DNA from: Limnoperna fortunei
Lineage: Eukaryota; Mollusca; Bivalvia; Mytilida; Modiolidae
Assembly: GCA_944474755.1 (NCBI GenBank)
Contig: OX104119.1
Coordinates: forward strand, 41,627,927-41,691,926
DNA: 64,000 bases
Direction of reading: 5' to 3'
Numbering within the stretch: the stretch's first letter is position 1; each line of letters begins with the position of its first letter. Positions 12,178 through 26,500 of this stretch are shown here, piece after piece. A program made the translations under genes and the position numbers. Below the pieces are notes generated by a model. That model ran no database searches. It was given only the letters and a program-made list of their open reading frames with translations, and was not told where the DNA came from.

Positions 12178-13632
12178 CCTTACATGTGATTTCTTATCAC
12201 ACTTTCTTTACATGTGATTTCTTATCACACTTCTTTACATGTGATTTCTTATCGCACTTCCTTACATTTGATTCTTATCACACTTCCTCACATATTATTT
12301 CTTATCACACTTCCTTACAAGTTATTTCTGATCACAATTCACCACACGAGATTTCTAATCACACTATATCACATGTGCTTTCTTATGGCACTTCCTTACA
12401 TTTGATTATCACACTTCCTTACATGTGATTTCTTAACTTACTACATCACATGAGATTTCATATCACACTACATCACATGAGATTTTTTTTTCACACTTCC
12501 TTACATTTGATTTCTGATCACACTTCTTTATATTTGATTACTTGTCACAGATCATCACATTTGATTTCTTATCACACTCTCTTACATGTGATTTCTTAAC
12601 TCACTACATCACATGAGATTTTAATCACACTTCCTAAAATTTGATTTCTTATCACACTTCATTACCTGTGATTTCTCATCACATTCTTTAGATGTGATTT
12701 CTTATCACGCCTCCTTACATTTGATTTCGTATCACACTTCCTTACATTTGATACCTTATCACACTTCCTCCCATGTTTATTGTACCACACTTCCATTTGC
12801 ATTCTTATCACGCTTCCACCCATGTGATTTCTTATCGCGCTTCATTAGATGTTATTTCTGATCACACTTTCTTACATATGATTTATAATCACACTTCCTT
12901 CGATGTGATTTCTTATTACACTTCCTTATATGTGATTTCTAATCACACTTCCTTACATTTGATTTCTTTTCACACTTCCTTACATTTGATTTCTAATCAC
13001 ACTTCCTTACATTTGATTTCTCATCATATTTCCTCCCATGTTAGTTCTTATTACACTTTATCACATTTGATTTCTAATTACACGTCGTTACATTTGATTT
13101 CTTATCACACTTTCTCCCATGTTATTTTTTATCACACTTCCTGACACGCTGTTTCTTACTCCACTTCACCAAATGAGATTTCTTATCACACTTCATCACG
13201 TGATTTCTTATCACACTTCCTTACATTTGATTTCATATCACACTTCCTTGCATGTGATATCTTTTTTATCACACTTCGTTTCATGTGATTTCTTTTCACA
13301 CTTCCTTACTTAATCTAATGATTTCTTGTCACACTTCTTTTCATGCAATTTCTTATCACACTTCCTTTCATGTGATCTCTTATCACACTTTCTTTCATGT
13401 GATTTCTTACCACACTTCCTTACATGTGATTTCTTATAACACTTGCTTTCATGTGATTTCTTACCACACTTCATCGCATTTGAATTCTTATCACACTTCC
13501 TAACATTTGATTTCTTACCACATTTCCTTACATTTGATTTTTTATCACACTTCATCACATTTGATGCCTTATAACAAATCCTAACATGTGATTTCTTATC
13601 ACACTTCCTTACATGCGATTTCTTATCACACT

Positions 13633-13909
13633 ATGAGTAGGGATTTCGATCCCGCTAACGGATTTTAGATTGCCACTGGCAAATGGGAGAATGGATAGGG
13701 TCGGGCAATTCAGCCTCCTGTAGCGGGATCCATGAAATGGATGATAAAATGAACATGAAATGATGATGAATTTTTCCTTGTGTCCCATCCCATTTTCATT
13801 CATCATCATTTCATGCTCATTTTATCATCCATTTCATGTTCATCGCCTGAATATAGCTGAAATAATGCTGTTCGGGCGTTAAACGCCATTAATCAATCAA
13901 TCAATTAAT
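13633..13909 (+). mobile_element. SINE-like insertion with internal hairpin
   Basis: A 277-bp insert is flanked by an 11-bp target-site duplication. Near its left end is TTCGATCCCGC, like a tRNA B box. Its 3' domain (ATAGCTGAAATAATGCTG, then GGGCGTTAAACGCC) is related to that of the other SINE family in the window, but its tail is (CAAT)n rather than (CAAA)n. Its middle is a 40-bp near-perfect inverted repeat. The element is probably a 5'-truncated or rearranged SINE of a second family, sharing its 3' end with the first. Confidence 0.8.
13731..13838. repeat. Long hairpin inside the SINE-like insertion
   Basis: Arms at 13,731-13,770 and 13,799-13,838 are inverted copies, 40 bp each with one mismatch, around a 28-bp loop. 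An outer pair, GATCCCGCTA (about 13,650-13,659) and TAGCGGGATC (13,721-13,730), forms another perfect 10-bp inverted repeat. Confidence 0.9.
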
Positions 13910-16900
13910 CTTATCACACTTCCTTACATTTGATTTCTTATCACACTTCCTTACATGTTATTTCTTATCACACTACATCACATTTTATTTCTTATGACAC
14001 TTCCTAACATTTGATTTTTTATCACACTTCTTTACCTTTGATTTCTTATCACACTTCCTTTCATGTGATTTCTTATGACACTTCCCTAAATGTTATTTCT
14101 TGTCACACTTCCTTACATGTGCATTCTTATCACATTCATTACATTTGATTTCTTATCACACTTACTTACACGTGATATCTTCTCACACTTCCTACTAAGG
14201 TGTTTCTTGTCACACTTGATCACATGAGATTTCTTATCACACTTCATCAAATGTGATTTCTTATCACACTTACTTACCTGTCATTTCTTATCACACTTCC
14301 TTACATATGATTTCTTATAACACCTCCTTTAATATGATTTCTTATGACAATTCCTTAAATGTTATTTCTAGTCACACGTCTTGCATGTGATTTCTTATCA
14401 TATTTCTTTATATTTGATTTCTTGTCACACATAATCACATTTGATTTCTGATCACACTTCATTGCATGTGATTTCTAATCACACTTCATTGCATGGGATT
14501 TCTTATCACACTTCCTTACCGGTGATTTCTTATCACACTTCCATACATGTTATTTCTTATTACATTTCACCACATGAGATTACTTATCACACTTCATCAC
14601 ATTTGATTTCTTATCATACTTCCTTACATTTGATTTCTTATCACACTTCCCTACAAGTTATTTCTTGTCACACTTTCTTACATTTGATTTCTTATGACAC
14701 TTCCATACATGTGATTTTTATCAGACTTCTTTACATTTGATTTTTATCAGACTTCTTTACATTTGATTTCTTATCATACTTCCTTTCATGTGATTTCTTG
14801 TCACACTTCATAACATTAGATTTCTTATCACACTTCATCACATTTGATTTTTTATCACACTTCGTTACACGTGATTTCTTAACACACTTTCTTTCATGTG
14901 ATTTCTTATCACACTTCCTTTTATGGGATTTCTTATCACATTCCTTACATTTGATATCTTATCACACCTCCTTACATGTGATTTCTTATCACAACTTCCT
15001 TATACGTGATATCTTGTCACACTTCCTCCCATGTTATTTCTTGTCACACTTCCTTACATTTGATTTCTTATCACAATTTCTTACATGTGATTATTTATCA
15101 CACTTCCTTACATGTGATTTCTAATCACACTTAGTTACACGTGATTTCTTAACACACTTCCTTTCTTGTGATTTCTTATCACACTTCCTTTCATGTGATT
15201 TCTTATCAAATTCCTTACATTTGATATTTTATCACACCTTCTTACATGTGATTTCTCATCACAACTTCCTTACACGTGATATCTTGTCACACTTCCTCCA
15301 ATGCTATTTCTTGTCACACTTCCTTACATTTGATTATCTTTTCACAATTTCGTACATATGATTTCTTATCACACTTCCTTGCATGTGATTTCTAATCACA
15401 TACATGTGATTTCTAATCACACTTACTTACACGTGATATCTTCTCACACTTCCTGCTAAGGTGTTTCTTGTCACACTTCATCACATGAGATTTCTTGTCA
15501 CACTTCATCACATGAGATTTCTTATCACACTTCATCACATGTGATTTCGTATCACACTTACTAACAAGTAATATCTTCTCACACTTCCTCCTAAGGTTTT
15601 TCTTGTCACACTTCATCACTTGAGATTTCTTATCACACTTCCTTACATTTGATTTCTTATTACAATTCCTTACATGTCATTTCTTATCACACTTCCTTAC
15701 ATATGATTTCTTATTACGCTAACTTTCATATGATTTCTTATGACAATTCCTTAAATGTTATTTCTAGTCACACTTCCATGCATGTGATTTCTTGTCATAT
15801 TTCTTTATATTTGATTTCTTGTCACACATAATCACATTTGATTTCGGATCACACTTCGTTGCATGTGATTTCTTATCACACTTCCTTACCTGTGATTTCT
15901 TATCACACTTCCATGCATGTTTTTTCTTATCACACTTCACCACATGAGATTTCTTATCACACTTCATCACATGTGATTTTTTATCACACTTTCTTGCATG
16001 TGATTTCTTATCACAATTCCTTATATGTTAATTTTAAACTCATTTCATGACATGAGATTTCTTATCACTCTTCATTACACCTGATTTCTTTTCACATTCT
16101 TTACATGTGACTATTTATCACACCTCCTTACATGTGATTTCTTATCACACTTCCTTTCATGTGATGTCTTATCACACTTCCTCCCATGTTTATTCTTATC
16201 ACACTTGCTTACATTTGAATTTTCATCACTATTCCTCCCATGTGATTCTTATCACCCTTACATGTTATTTTTGAGAACACTTCATCACATGAGATTTCTT
16301 ATCACTCTTCATCACATGTGATTTCTTATCAAACTTACACGTGATATCTTCTCACACTTCCTCCTAAGGTTTTTCTTGTCACACTTCATCACATGAGATT
16401 TCTTATCACACATCCTTACATTTGATTTCTTACTTCAAGTCCTTACATGTCATTTCTTATCACACTTCCTTGCATATGATTTCTTATTACACTTCCTTTC
16501 ATATGATTTCTTATGACAATTCCTTAAATGTTATTTCTAGCCACACTTCCTTGCATGTGATTTCTTATCATATTTCTTTATATTTGATTTCTTGTCACAC
16601 ATAATCACATTTGATTTCGAATCACACTTCGTTTGCATGTGATTTCTTATCACACTTCCTTACCTGTGATTTCTTATCACACTTTCATGCATGTTATTTC
16701 TGATCACACTTCACCACATAAGATTTCTTATCACACTTCATCACATGTGATTTTTTATCACACTTCTTTACATATGATTTCTTTTCACACTTCCTTACAT
16801 GTTATTGCTTGTCACACTTCCTTACACTTGATTTCTTATCACACTTCCTTACATTTGATTTCTTATCACACATCCTTTATGTGATTTCTTTCCTTACATT

Positions 16901-19900
16901 TGATAACTTATCACACATCCTTACATCTGATTTCTTATCAAAACTTCCTTACACGTGATATCTTGTCACACTTCCTCCCATGTTATTTCTTGTCACACTT
17001 CCTTTCATTTGATTTCTTATCACACTTCCTTACATGTGATTTCTACTCACACTTACTTACACGTGATATCGTCTCACACTTCCTACTAAGGTGTTTCTTG
17101 TCACTTCATCACATGAGATTTCTTATCACACTTCATCACATGTGATTTCTTGTCACACTTACTTACACGTGATATCTTCTCACCCTTCCTCCTAAGGTTT
17201 TTCTTGTCACACCTAATCACATGAGATTTCTTATCACACTTCCTTACATTAGATTTCTTACTACAATTCCTTACATGTCATTTCTTATCACACTTCCTTA
17301 CATATGATTTTTTATCACACTTCCTTGCATGTGATTTCTTATATATAATTTCTAGTCACACATAATCACATTTGAATTCTGATCACACTTTGTTGCATGT
17401 GATTTCTTATCACACTTCATTGCATGTGATTTCTTATCGCACTTCCTTACCTGTGATTTCTTATCACACTTCATTGCATGTGATTTCTGATCACACTTCA
17501 TTGCATGAGATTTCTTATCACACTTCCTTACCTGTGATTTCTTAACACAATTCCATACATGTTATTTCTTATTACATTTCATCACATGAGATTTCTTATC
17601 ACACTTGATCACATGTGATTTTTATCACACTTCTTTACATATGATTTCTTTTCACACTTCCTCACATGTTATTGCTTGTCAAACTTCCCCTCATTTGATT
17701 TCTTATCACACTTCCTTACATGTGAATACGTATCACATTTCTTAACATGCGATTTCTTATCACATTCCTTACATTTGATATCTTATCACACCTCCTTACA
17801 TGTGATTTCTTATCACAACTTCCTTACACGTGATATCTTGTAACACTTCCTCCCATGTTATTTCTTGTCACACTTCCTTACATTTGATTTCTTATCACAA
17901 TTTCTTACATGTGATTTTTTATCACACTTCCTTACATGTGATTTCTAATCACACTAACGTACACGTGATATCTTCTCACACTTCCTACTGAGGTGTTTCT
18001 TGTCGCACTTCATCACATGAGATTTCTTCTCACACTTCATCACATGGGATTTCTTATCACACTTCCTTACATTTGATTTCTTACTACAATTCCTTTCATG
18101 TCATTTCTTATCACACTTCTTTACATATGATTTCTTATCACCCTTCCTTTCATATGATTTCTTACGACAATTCCTTAAATGTTATTTCTAGTATGTTATT
18201 TGCAGGTGATTTCTGATCATATTTCTTTATATTTGATTTCTTGTCACACATAATCACATTTGATTCTGATCACACTTTATTGCATGTGATTTCTTATCAC
18301 ACTTCATTGCTTGAGATTTCTTATCACACTTCCTTACCTGTGATTTCTTATCACAATTCCATACATGTTATTTCTGATCACACTTCATCACATGTGATTT
18401 TTTTATCACACTTCTTTACATATGATTTCTTTTAACACTTCCTCACATGTTATTTCTTGTCACACTTTCTTACATTTGATTTCTTATCACACTTCGTTAC
18501 ATGTGATTTTTATCACACTTCCTTACATTTGCTTTCTTATCACACTTCCTTTTTATGTGATTTCTTGTCACACTTCATAACATTAGATTTCTTATCACAC
18601 TTCATCACATTTGATTTCTTACCACACTTCGTTACACGTGATTTCTTAACACACTTTCTTTCATGTGATTTCTTATCACACTTCCTTTTATGTGATTTCT
18701 TATCACATTCCTTACATTTGATATCTTATCACACCTCCTTACATGTGATTTTTTATCACAACTTCCTTACACGTGATATCTTGTCACACTTCCTCCCATG
18801 TTATTTCTTGTCACACTTCCTTACATTTGATTTCTTATCACAATTTCATACATGTGATTATTTATCACACTTCCTTACATGTGATTTCTAATCACGCTTA
18901 CTTATACGTGATATCTTCTCACACTTCCTACTGAGGTGTTTCGTGTCACACTTCATCACATGAGATTTCTTGTCACACTTCATCAAATGGGATTTCTAAT
19001 CACACTTCCTTATATTTGATTTCTTACTACAATTCCTTACATGTCATTTCTTATCACACTTCCTTGCATATTATTTCTTATTACACTTCATTTCATATGA
19101 TTTCTTATGACAATTCCTCAATGTTATTTCTAGCCACACTTCCTTGCATGTGATTTCATATCATTATTTCTTTATATTTGATTTCTTGTCACACATAATC
19201 ACATTTGATTTCTGATCACACTTCATTACATGTGATTTCTGATCACACTTCCTTCCATTTTATTTCTTATCACACTTCCTCCCATGTTATTTCTTATCAT
19301 ACTTCCTTACATGTGATTTCTTTTCACACTTCCTTACATGTTAGTGGGTGTCACACTTCCTTGCATTTGATCTCTTATCACACTTCCTTGCATGTGATTT
19401 CTTATCACTCTTCTCTACATGTTATTTCTTGTCACACTTCCTTACATTTGATTTGTTATCACACTTCCTTTCATGCGATTTCTTGTCACACTTCATCACA
19501 TTTGATTTCTTATCACACTTCATCACATTTGATTTCTTATCACACATCATTACATGTGATTTCTTATCATCCTTCCTTACATGTGAATACGTATCACACT
19601 TCTTAACATGCGATTTCTTATCACATTCCTTACATTTGATATCTTATCACACCTCCTTACATGTGATTTCTTATCACACTTCCTTACATTTGATTTCTTA
19701 CTACAATTCCTTTGATGTCATTTCTGATCACACTTCCTTACATATGATTTCTTATCACACTTCCTTTCATATGATTTCTTATGACAATTCCTTAAATGTT
19801 ATTTATAGTCACACTTCCTTGCATGTGATTTCTTATAATATTTCTTTATATTTAATTTCTTGTCACACATAATCACATTTGAATTCTGATAACACTTTAT

Positions 19901-20514
19901 TACATGTGATTTCTTATCACACTTCATTGCATGTGATTTCTTATCACACTTCCTTACCTGTGATTTCTTATCACACTTCCTCCCACGTTATTTCTTATCA
20001 CACTTCCTTACATGTTAATTCTTATCACACTTGACCACATAAGATTTCTTATCACCCTTCATCACATGTGATTTCTAATCACACTTCCTTACATGTTATT
20101 GCTTGTCACACTTCCTTACATTTGATTTCTTGTCACACTTTCTTACATGTGAATTCTTATCACTCTTCCCTACATGTTAATTCTTGTCACACTTGCTTAC
20201 ATGTAATTTGTTATCGCACTTCCTTTCATGTGATTTCTTGTCACACTTCATCACATTAGATTTCTTATCACACTTTATAACATTTGATTTCTTTTCACAC
20301 TTCATTACATGTGATTTCTTATCACACTTCCTTACATGTGAATACGTATCACATTCCTTACATTTGATATCTTATCACACCTCCTTACATATGATTTCTT
20401 ATCACAACTTCCTTACACGTGATATCTTGTCACACTTCCTCCCATGTTAATTCTTGTCACATTTCCTTACATTTGATTTCTTATCACAATTTCTTACATG
20501 TGATTTCTTATCAC

Positions 20515-23500
20515 ACTTCCTTACATGTGATTTCTAATCACACTTACTTACACGTGATATCTTCTCACACTTCCTACTAAGGTGTTTCTTGTCACACTTT
20601 ATCACATGAGATTTCTATCACACTTCATCACATGGGATTTCTTATCACACTTACATACACGTGATATCTTCTCACACTTCCTCCTAAGGTTTTTCTTGTC
20701 ACACTTCATCACATGAGATTTCTTATCACACTTCCTTACATTTGATTTCTTACTACAATTCCTTACATGTCATTTCTTATCACACTTCTTTACATCTGAT
20801 TTCTTATCACACTTCCTTTCATATGATTTCTTATGACAATTCCTTCAATATTATTTATAGTCACACTTCCTTGCATGTGATTTCTTATAATATTTCTTAC
20901 TTTTGATTTCTTCTCACACTTCCTTTCATGTGATTTCTTGTCACACTTCATAACATTAGATTTCTTATCACACTTCATCAAATTTGATTTCTTATCACAC
21001 TTTCTTTTATGTGATTTCTTTCCTTACATTTGATAACTTATCACACCTCCTTACATGTGATTTCTTATCACAACTTCCTTACACGTGATATCTTGTCACA
21101 CTTCCTCCCATGTTATTTCTTGTCACACTTCCTTACATTTGATTTCTTATCACAATTTCTTACATCACACTTCCTTACATGTGATTTCTAATCACTCTTA
21201 CTTACACGTGATTTCGTCTCACACTTTCTACTAAGGTGTTTCTTGTCACTTCATCACATGAGATTTCTCTTATCACACTTCATCACATGTGATTTCTTAT
21301 CACACTTACTTACACGTGATATCTCGTCACACTTCCTCCCATGTTATTTCTTGTCACACTTCCTTACATTTTATTTCTTATCACAATTTCTTACATCACA
21401 CTTCCTTGCATGTGATTTCTAATCACACTTACTTACACCTGATTTCGTCTCACACTTCCTACTAATGTGTTTCTTGTCACTTCATCACATGAGATTTCTC
21501 TTATCACACTTCATCACATGTGATTTCTTATCACACTTACTTACACGTGATATCTTCTCACCCTTCCTCCTTTGGTTTTTCTTGTCACACTTCATCACAT
21601 GAGATTTCTTATCACACTTCCTTACATTTGATTTCTTACTACAATTCCTTACATGTCATTTCTTATCACACTTCCTCACACATGATTTCTTATCACACTT
21701 CCTTGCATGTGATTTGTTATAATATTTCTTTATATTTAATTTCTTGTCACACATAATCACATTTGATTTCTGATCACACTTTATTGCATGTGATTTCTAA
21801 TCACACTTCATTGCATGTGATTTCTTATCACACTTCCTTACCTGTGATTTCTTATCACACTTCCTTCCATTTTATTTCGTATCACACTTCCTCGCATGTT
21901 ATTTCTTATCACACTTCCTTACATGTGATTTCTTTTCACACTTCCTCACATGTTATTTGGTGTCACACTTTCTTGGATTTGATTTTTTATCACACTTCCT
22001 TGCATGTGATTTCTTATCACTCTTCTCTACATGTTATTTCTTGTCACACTTCCTTACATTTGATTTGTTATCAAACTTCCTTTCATGCGATTTATTGTCA
22101 CACTTCATCACATTTGATTTCTTATCACACTTCATCACATTTGATTTCTTATCACACATCATTACATGTTCTTTCTTATCAGTCTTCCTTACATGTGATT
22201 ACTTATCACACTTCTTTTCAGGTGATTTCTTATCACATTTTTTACATTTGATTTCTTATCACATTCCTTACATTTGATTTCTGATCACACCTCTTTATAT
22301 GTGATTTCTTATCTCACTTCCTTACACATAATACCTTCTCACACTTCCTCCTATGGTGTTTATCACACTTCATTACATGTTATTTCGTGTCACACTTCAT
22401 CATATGTGATTTCTTATCACACTTTCTTTCATGTGATTTCTTATCACAATTCCTTAAATGTGATTTCTTATCACACTTCCTTTCATGTAATTTCTTATCA
22501 CTCCTTCTTACATGTTATTCCTGATCACACTTCCTTATATGTTAATTTTAAACTCACTTCATAACATGAGATTTCTTATCACTCTTCATTACACGTGATT
22601 TCTTTTCACATTCTTTACATGTGACTATTAATCACACCTCCTTACATGTGATTTCTTATCACACTTCCAAACATGTGATGTCTTATCACACTTTCTCCCA
22701 TGTTTATTCTTATCACACTTGCTTACATTTGAATTTTTATCACTATTCCTCCCATTTGATTCTTATCGCCCTTACATGTTTTTTTTTATCACACTTCATC
22801 ACATGAGATTTCTTATCAAACTTACACGTGATATCTTCTCACACTTCCTCCTAAGTTTTTTCTTGTCACACTTCATCACATGAGATTTCTTATCACACTT
22901 CCTTACATTTGATTTCTTACTACAAGTCCTTACATGTCATTTCTTATCACACTTCCATGCACATGATTTCTTATGACAATTCCTTAAATGTTATTTCTAG
23001 CCACACTTCCTTGCATGTGATTTCTTATCTCATTTCTTTATATTTGATTTCTTGTCACACATAATCACATTTGATTTCGGATCACACTTCGTTGCATGTG
23101 ATTTCTTATCACACTTCCTTGCCTGTGATTTCTTATCACACTTTCATGCATGTTATTTCTGATCACACTTCACCACATGAGATTTCTTATCACACTTCAT
23201 CACATGTGATTTTTTATCACACTTCTTTACATATGATTTCTTTTCACACTTCCTTACATGTAACTGCTTATCACACTTCCTTACACTTGATTTCTTATCA
23301 CACTTCCTTACATTTGATTTTTTATCACACTTCCTTTTATGTGATTTCTTTCCTTACACTTCATCACATGAGATTTCTTATCACACTTCCTTACATTTGA
23401 TTTCTTACTACAAGTCCTTACATGTCATTTCTTATCACACTTCCATGCACATGATTTCTTATTACACTTCCTTTCATATGATTTCTTATGACAATTCCTT

Positions 23501-26500
23501 AAATGTTATTTCTAGCCACACTTCCTTGCATGTGATTTCTTATCTCATTTCTTTATATTTGATTTCTTGTCACACATAATCACATTTGATTTCGGATCAC
23601 ACTTCCTTACATGTGATTTCTAATCACACTTACTTACACGTGATATCTTCTCACACCTCCTGCTAAGGTGTTTCTTGTCACACTTAATCACATGAGATTT
23701 CTATCACACTTCATCACATGGGATTTCTTATCACCCTTACATACACGTGATATCTTCTCACACTTCCTCCTAAGGTTTTTCTTGTCACACTTCATCACAT
23801 GAGATTTCTTATCACACTTCCTTACATTTGATTTCTTACTACAATTCCTTACATGTCATTTCTTATCACACTTCTTTACATATTATTTCTTATCACACTT
23901 CCTTTCATATGATTTCTTATGACAATTCCTTCAATATTATTTATAGTCACACTTCCTTGCATGTGATTTCTTATAATATTTCTTACTTTTGATTTCTTCT
24001 CACACTTCTTTTCATGTGATTTCTTGTCACACTTCATAACATTAGATTTCTTATCACACTTCATCAAATTTGATTTCTTATCACACTTTCTTTTATGTGA
24101 TTTCTTTCCTTATATTTGATAACTTATCACAACTCCTTACATTTGATTTCTTATCACAACTTCCTTACACGTGATATCTTGTCACACTTCCTCCCATGTT
24201 ATTTCTTGTCACACTTCCTTACATTTGATTTCTTATCACAATTTCTTACATCACACTTCCTTACATGTGATTTCTAATCACACTTACTTACACGTGATTT
24301 CGTCTCACACTTTCTACTAAGGTGTTTCTTGTCACTTCATCACATGAGATTTCACTTATCACACTTCATCACATGTGATTTCTTATCACACTTACTTACA
24401 CGTGATATCTTGTCACACTTCCTCCCATGTTATTTCTTGTCACACTTCCTTACATTTTATTTCTTATCACAATTTCTTACATCACACTTCCTTGCATGTG
24501 ATTTCTAATCACACTTACTTACACCTGATTTCGTCTCACACTTCCTACTAAGGTGTTTCTTGTCACTTCATCACATGTGATTTCTAATCACACTTACTTA
24601 CACCTGATTTCGTCTCACACTTCCTACTAAGGTGTTTCTTGTCACTTCATCACATGAGATTTCTCTTATCACACTTCATCACATGTGATTTCTTATCACA
24701 CTTACTTACACGTGATATCTTCTCACCCTTCCTCCTTTGGTTTTTCTTGTCACACTTCATCACATGAGATTTCTTATCACACTTCCTTACATTTGATTTC
24801 TTACTACAATTCCTTACATGTCATTTCTTATCACACTTCCTCACACATGATTTCTTATCACACTTCCTTGCATGTGATTTGTTATAATATTTCTTTATAT
24901 TTAATTTCTTGTCACACATAATCACATTTGATTTCTGATCACACTTTATTGCATGTGATTTCTAATCACACTTCATTGCATGTGATTTCTTATCACACTT
25001 CCTTACCTGTGATTTCTTATCACACTTCCTTCCATTTTATTTCGTATCACACTTCCTCGCATGTTATTTCTTATCACACTTCCTTACATGTGATTTCTTT
25101 TCACACTTCCTCACATGTTATTTGGTGTCACACTTTCTTGGATTTGATTTTTTATCACACTTCCTTGCATGTGATTTCTTATCACTCTTCTCTACATGTT
25201 ATTTCTTGTCACACTTCCTTACATTTGATTTGTTATCAAACTTCCTTTCATGCGATTTATTGTCACACTTCATCACATTTGATTTCTTATCACACTTCAT
25301 CACATTTGATTTCTTATCACACATCATTACATGTTCTTTCTTATCAGTCTTCCTTACATGTGATTACTTATCACACTTCTTTTCAGGTGATTTCTTATCA
25401 CATTTTTTACATTTGATTTCTTATCACATTCCTTACATTTGATTTCTGATCACACCTCTTTATATGTGATTTCTTATCTCACTTCCTTACACGTAATACC
25501 TTCTCACACTTCCTCCTATGGTGTTTATCACACTTCATTACATGTTATTTCGTGTCACACTTCATCATATGTGATTTCTTATCACACTTTCTTTCATGTG
25601 ATTTCTTATCACAATTCCTTAAATGTGATTTCTTATCACACTTCCTTTCATGTAATTTCTTATCACTCCTTCTTACATGTTATTCCTGATCACACTTCCT
25701 TATATGTTAATTTTAAATTCACTTCATAACATGAGATTTCTTATCACTCTTCATTACACGTGATTTCTTTTCACATTCTTTACATGTGACTATTAATCAC
25801 ACCTCCTTACATGTGATTTCTTATCACACTTCCAAACATGTGATGTCTTATCACACTTTCTCCCATGTTTATTCTTATCACACTTGCTTACATTTGAATT
25901 TTTATCACTATTCCTCCCATTTGATTCTTATCGCCCTTACATGTTTTTTTTTATCACACTTCATCACATGAGATTTCTTATCAAACTTACACGTGATATC
26001 TTCTCACACTTCCTCCTAAGGTTTTTCTTGTCACACTTCATCACATGAGATTTCTTATCACACTTCCTTACATTTGATTTCTTACTACAAGTCCTTACAT
26101 GTCATTTCTTATCACACTTCCATGCACATGATTTCTTATTACACTTCCTTTCATATGATTTCTTATGACAATTCCTTAAATGTTATTTCTAGCCACACTT
26201 CCTTGCATGTGATTTCTTATCTCATTTCTTTATATTTGATTTCTTGTCACACATAATCACATTTGATTTCGGATCACACTTCCTTACATGTGATTTCTAA
26301 TCACACTTACTTACACGTGATATCTTCTCACACCTCCTGCTAAGGTGTTTCTTGTCACACTTAATCACATGAGATTTCTATCACACTTCATCACATGGGA
26401 TTTCTTATCACACTTACATACACGTGATATCTTCTCACACTTCCTCCTAAGGTTTTTCTTGTCACACTTCATCACATGAGATTTCTTATCACACTTCCTT

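Larger units (their letters stand above)
13622..13920. repeat. 11-bp target-site duplication around the insertion in the satellite
   Basis: CTTATCACACT occurs at 13,622-13,632 and again at 13,910-13,920. The second copy is followed by TCCTTAC, exactly where the 27-bp unit would continue. Removing the insert and one copy restores the repeat phase, as expected of a retrotransposition event into a pre-existing array. Confidence 0.85.
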
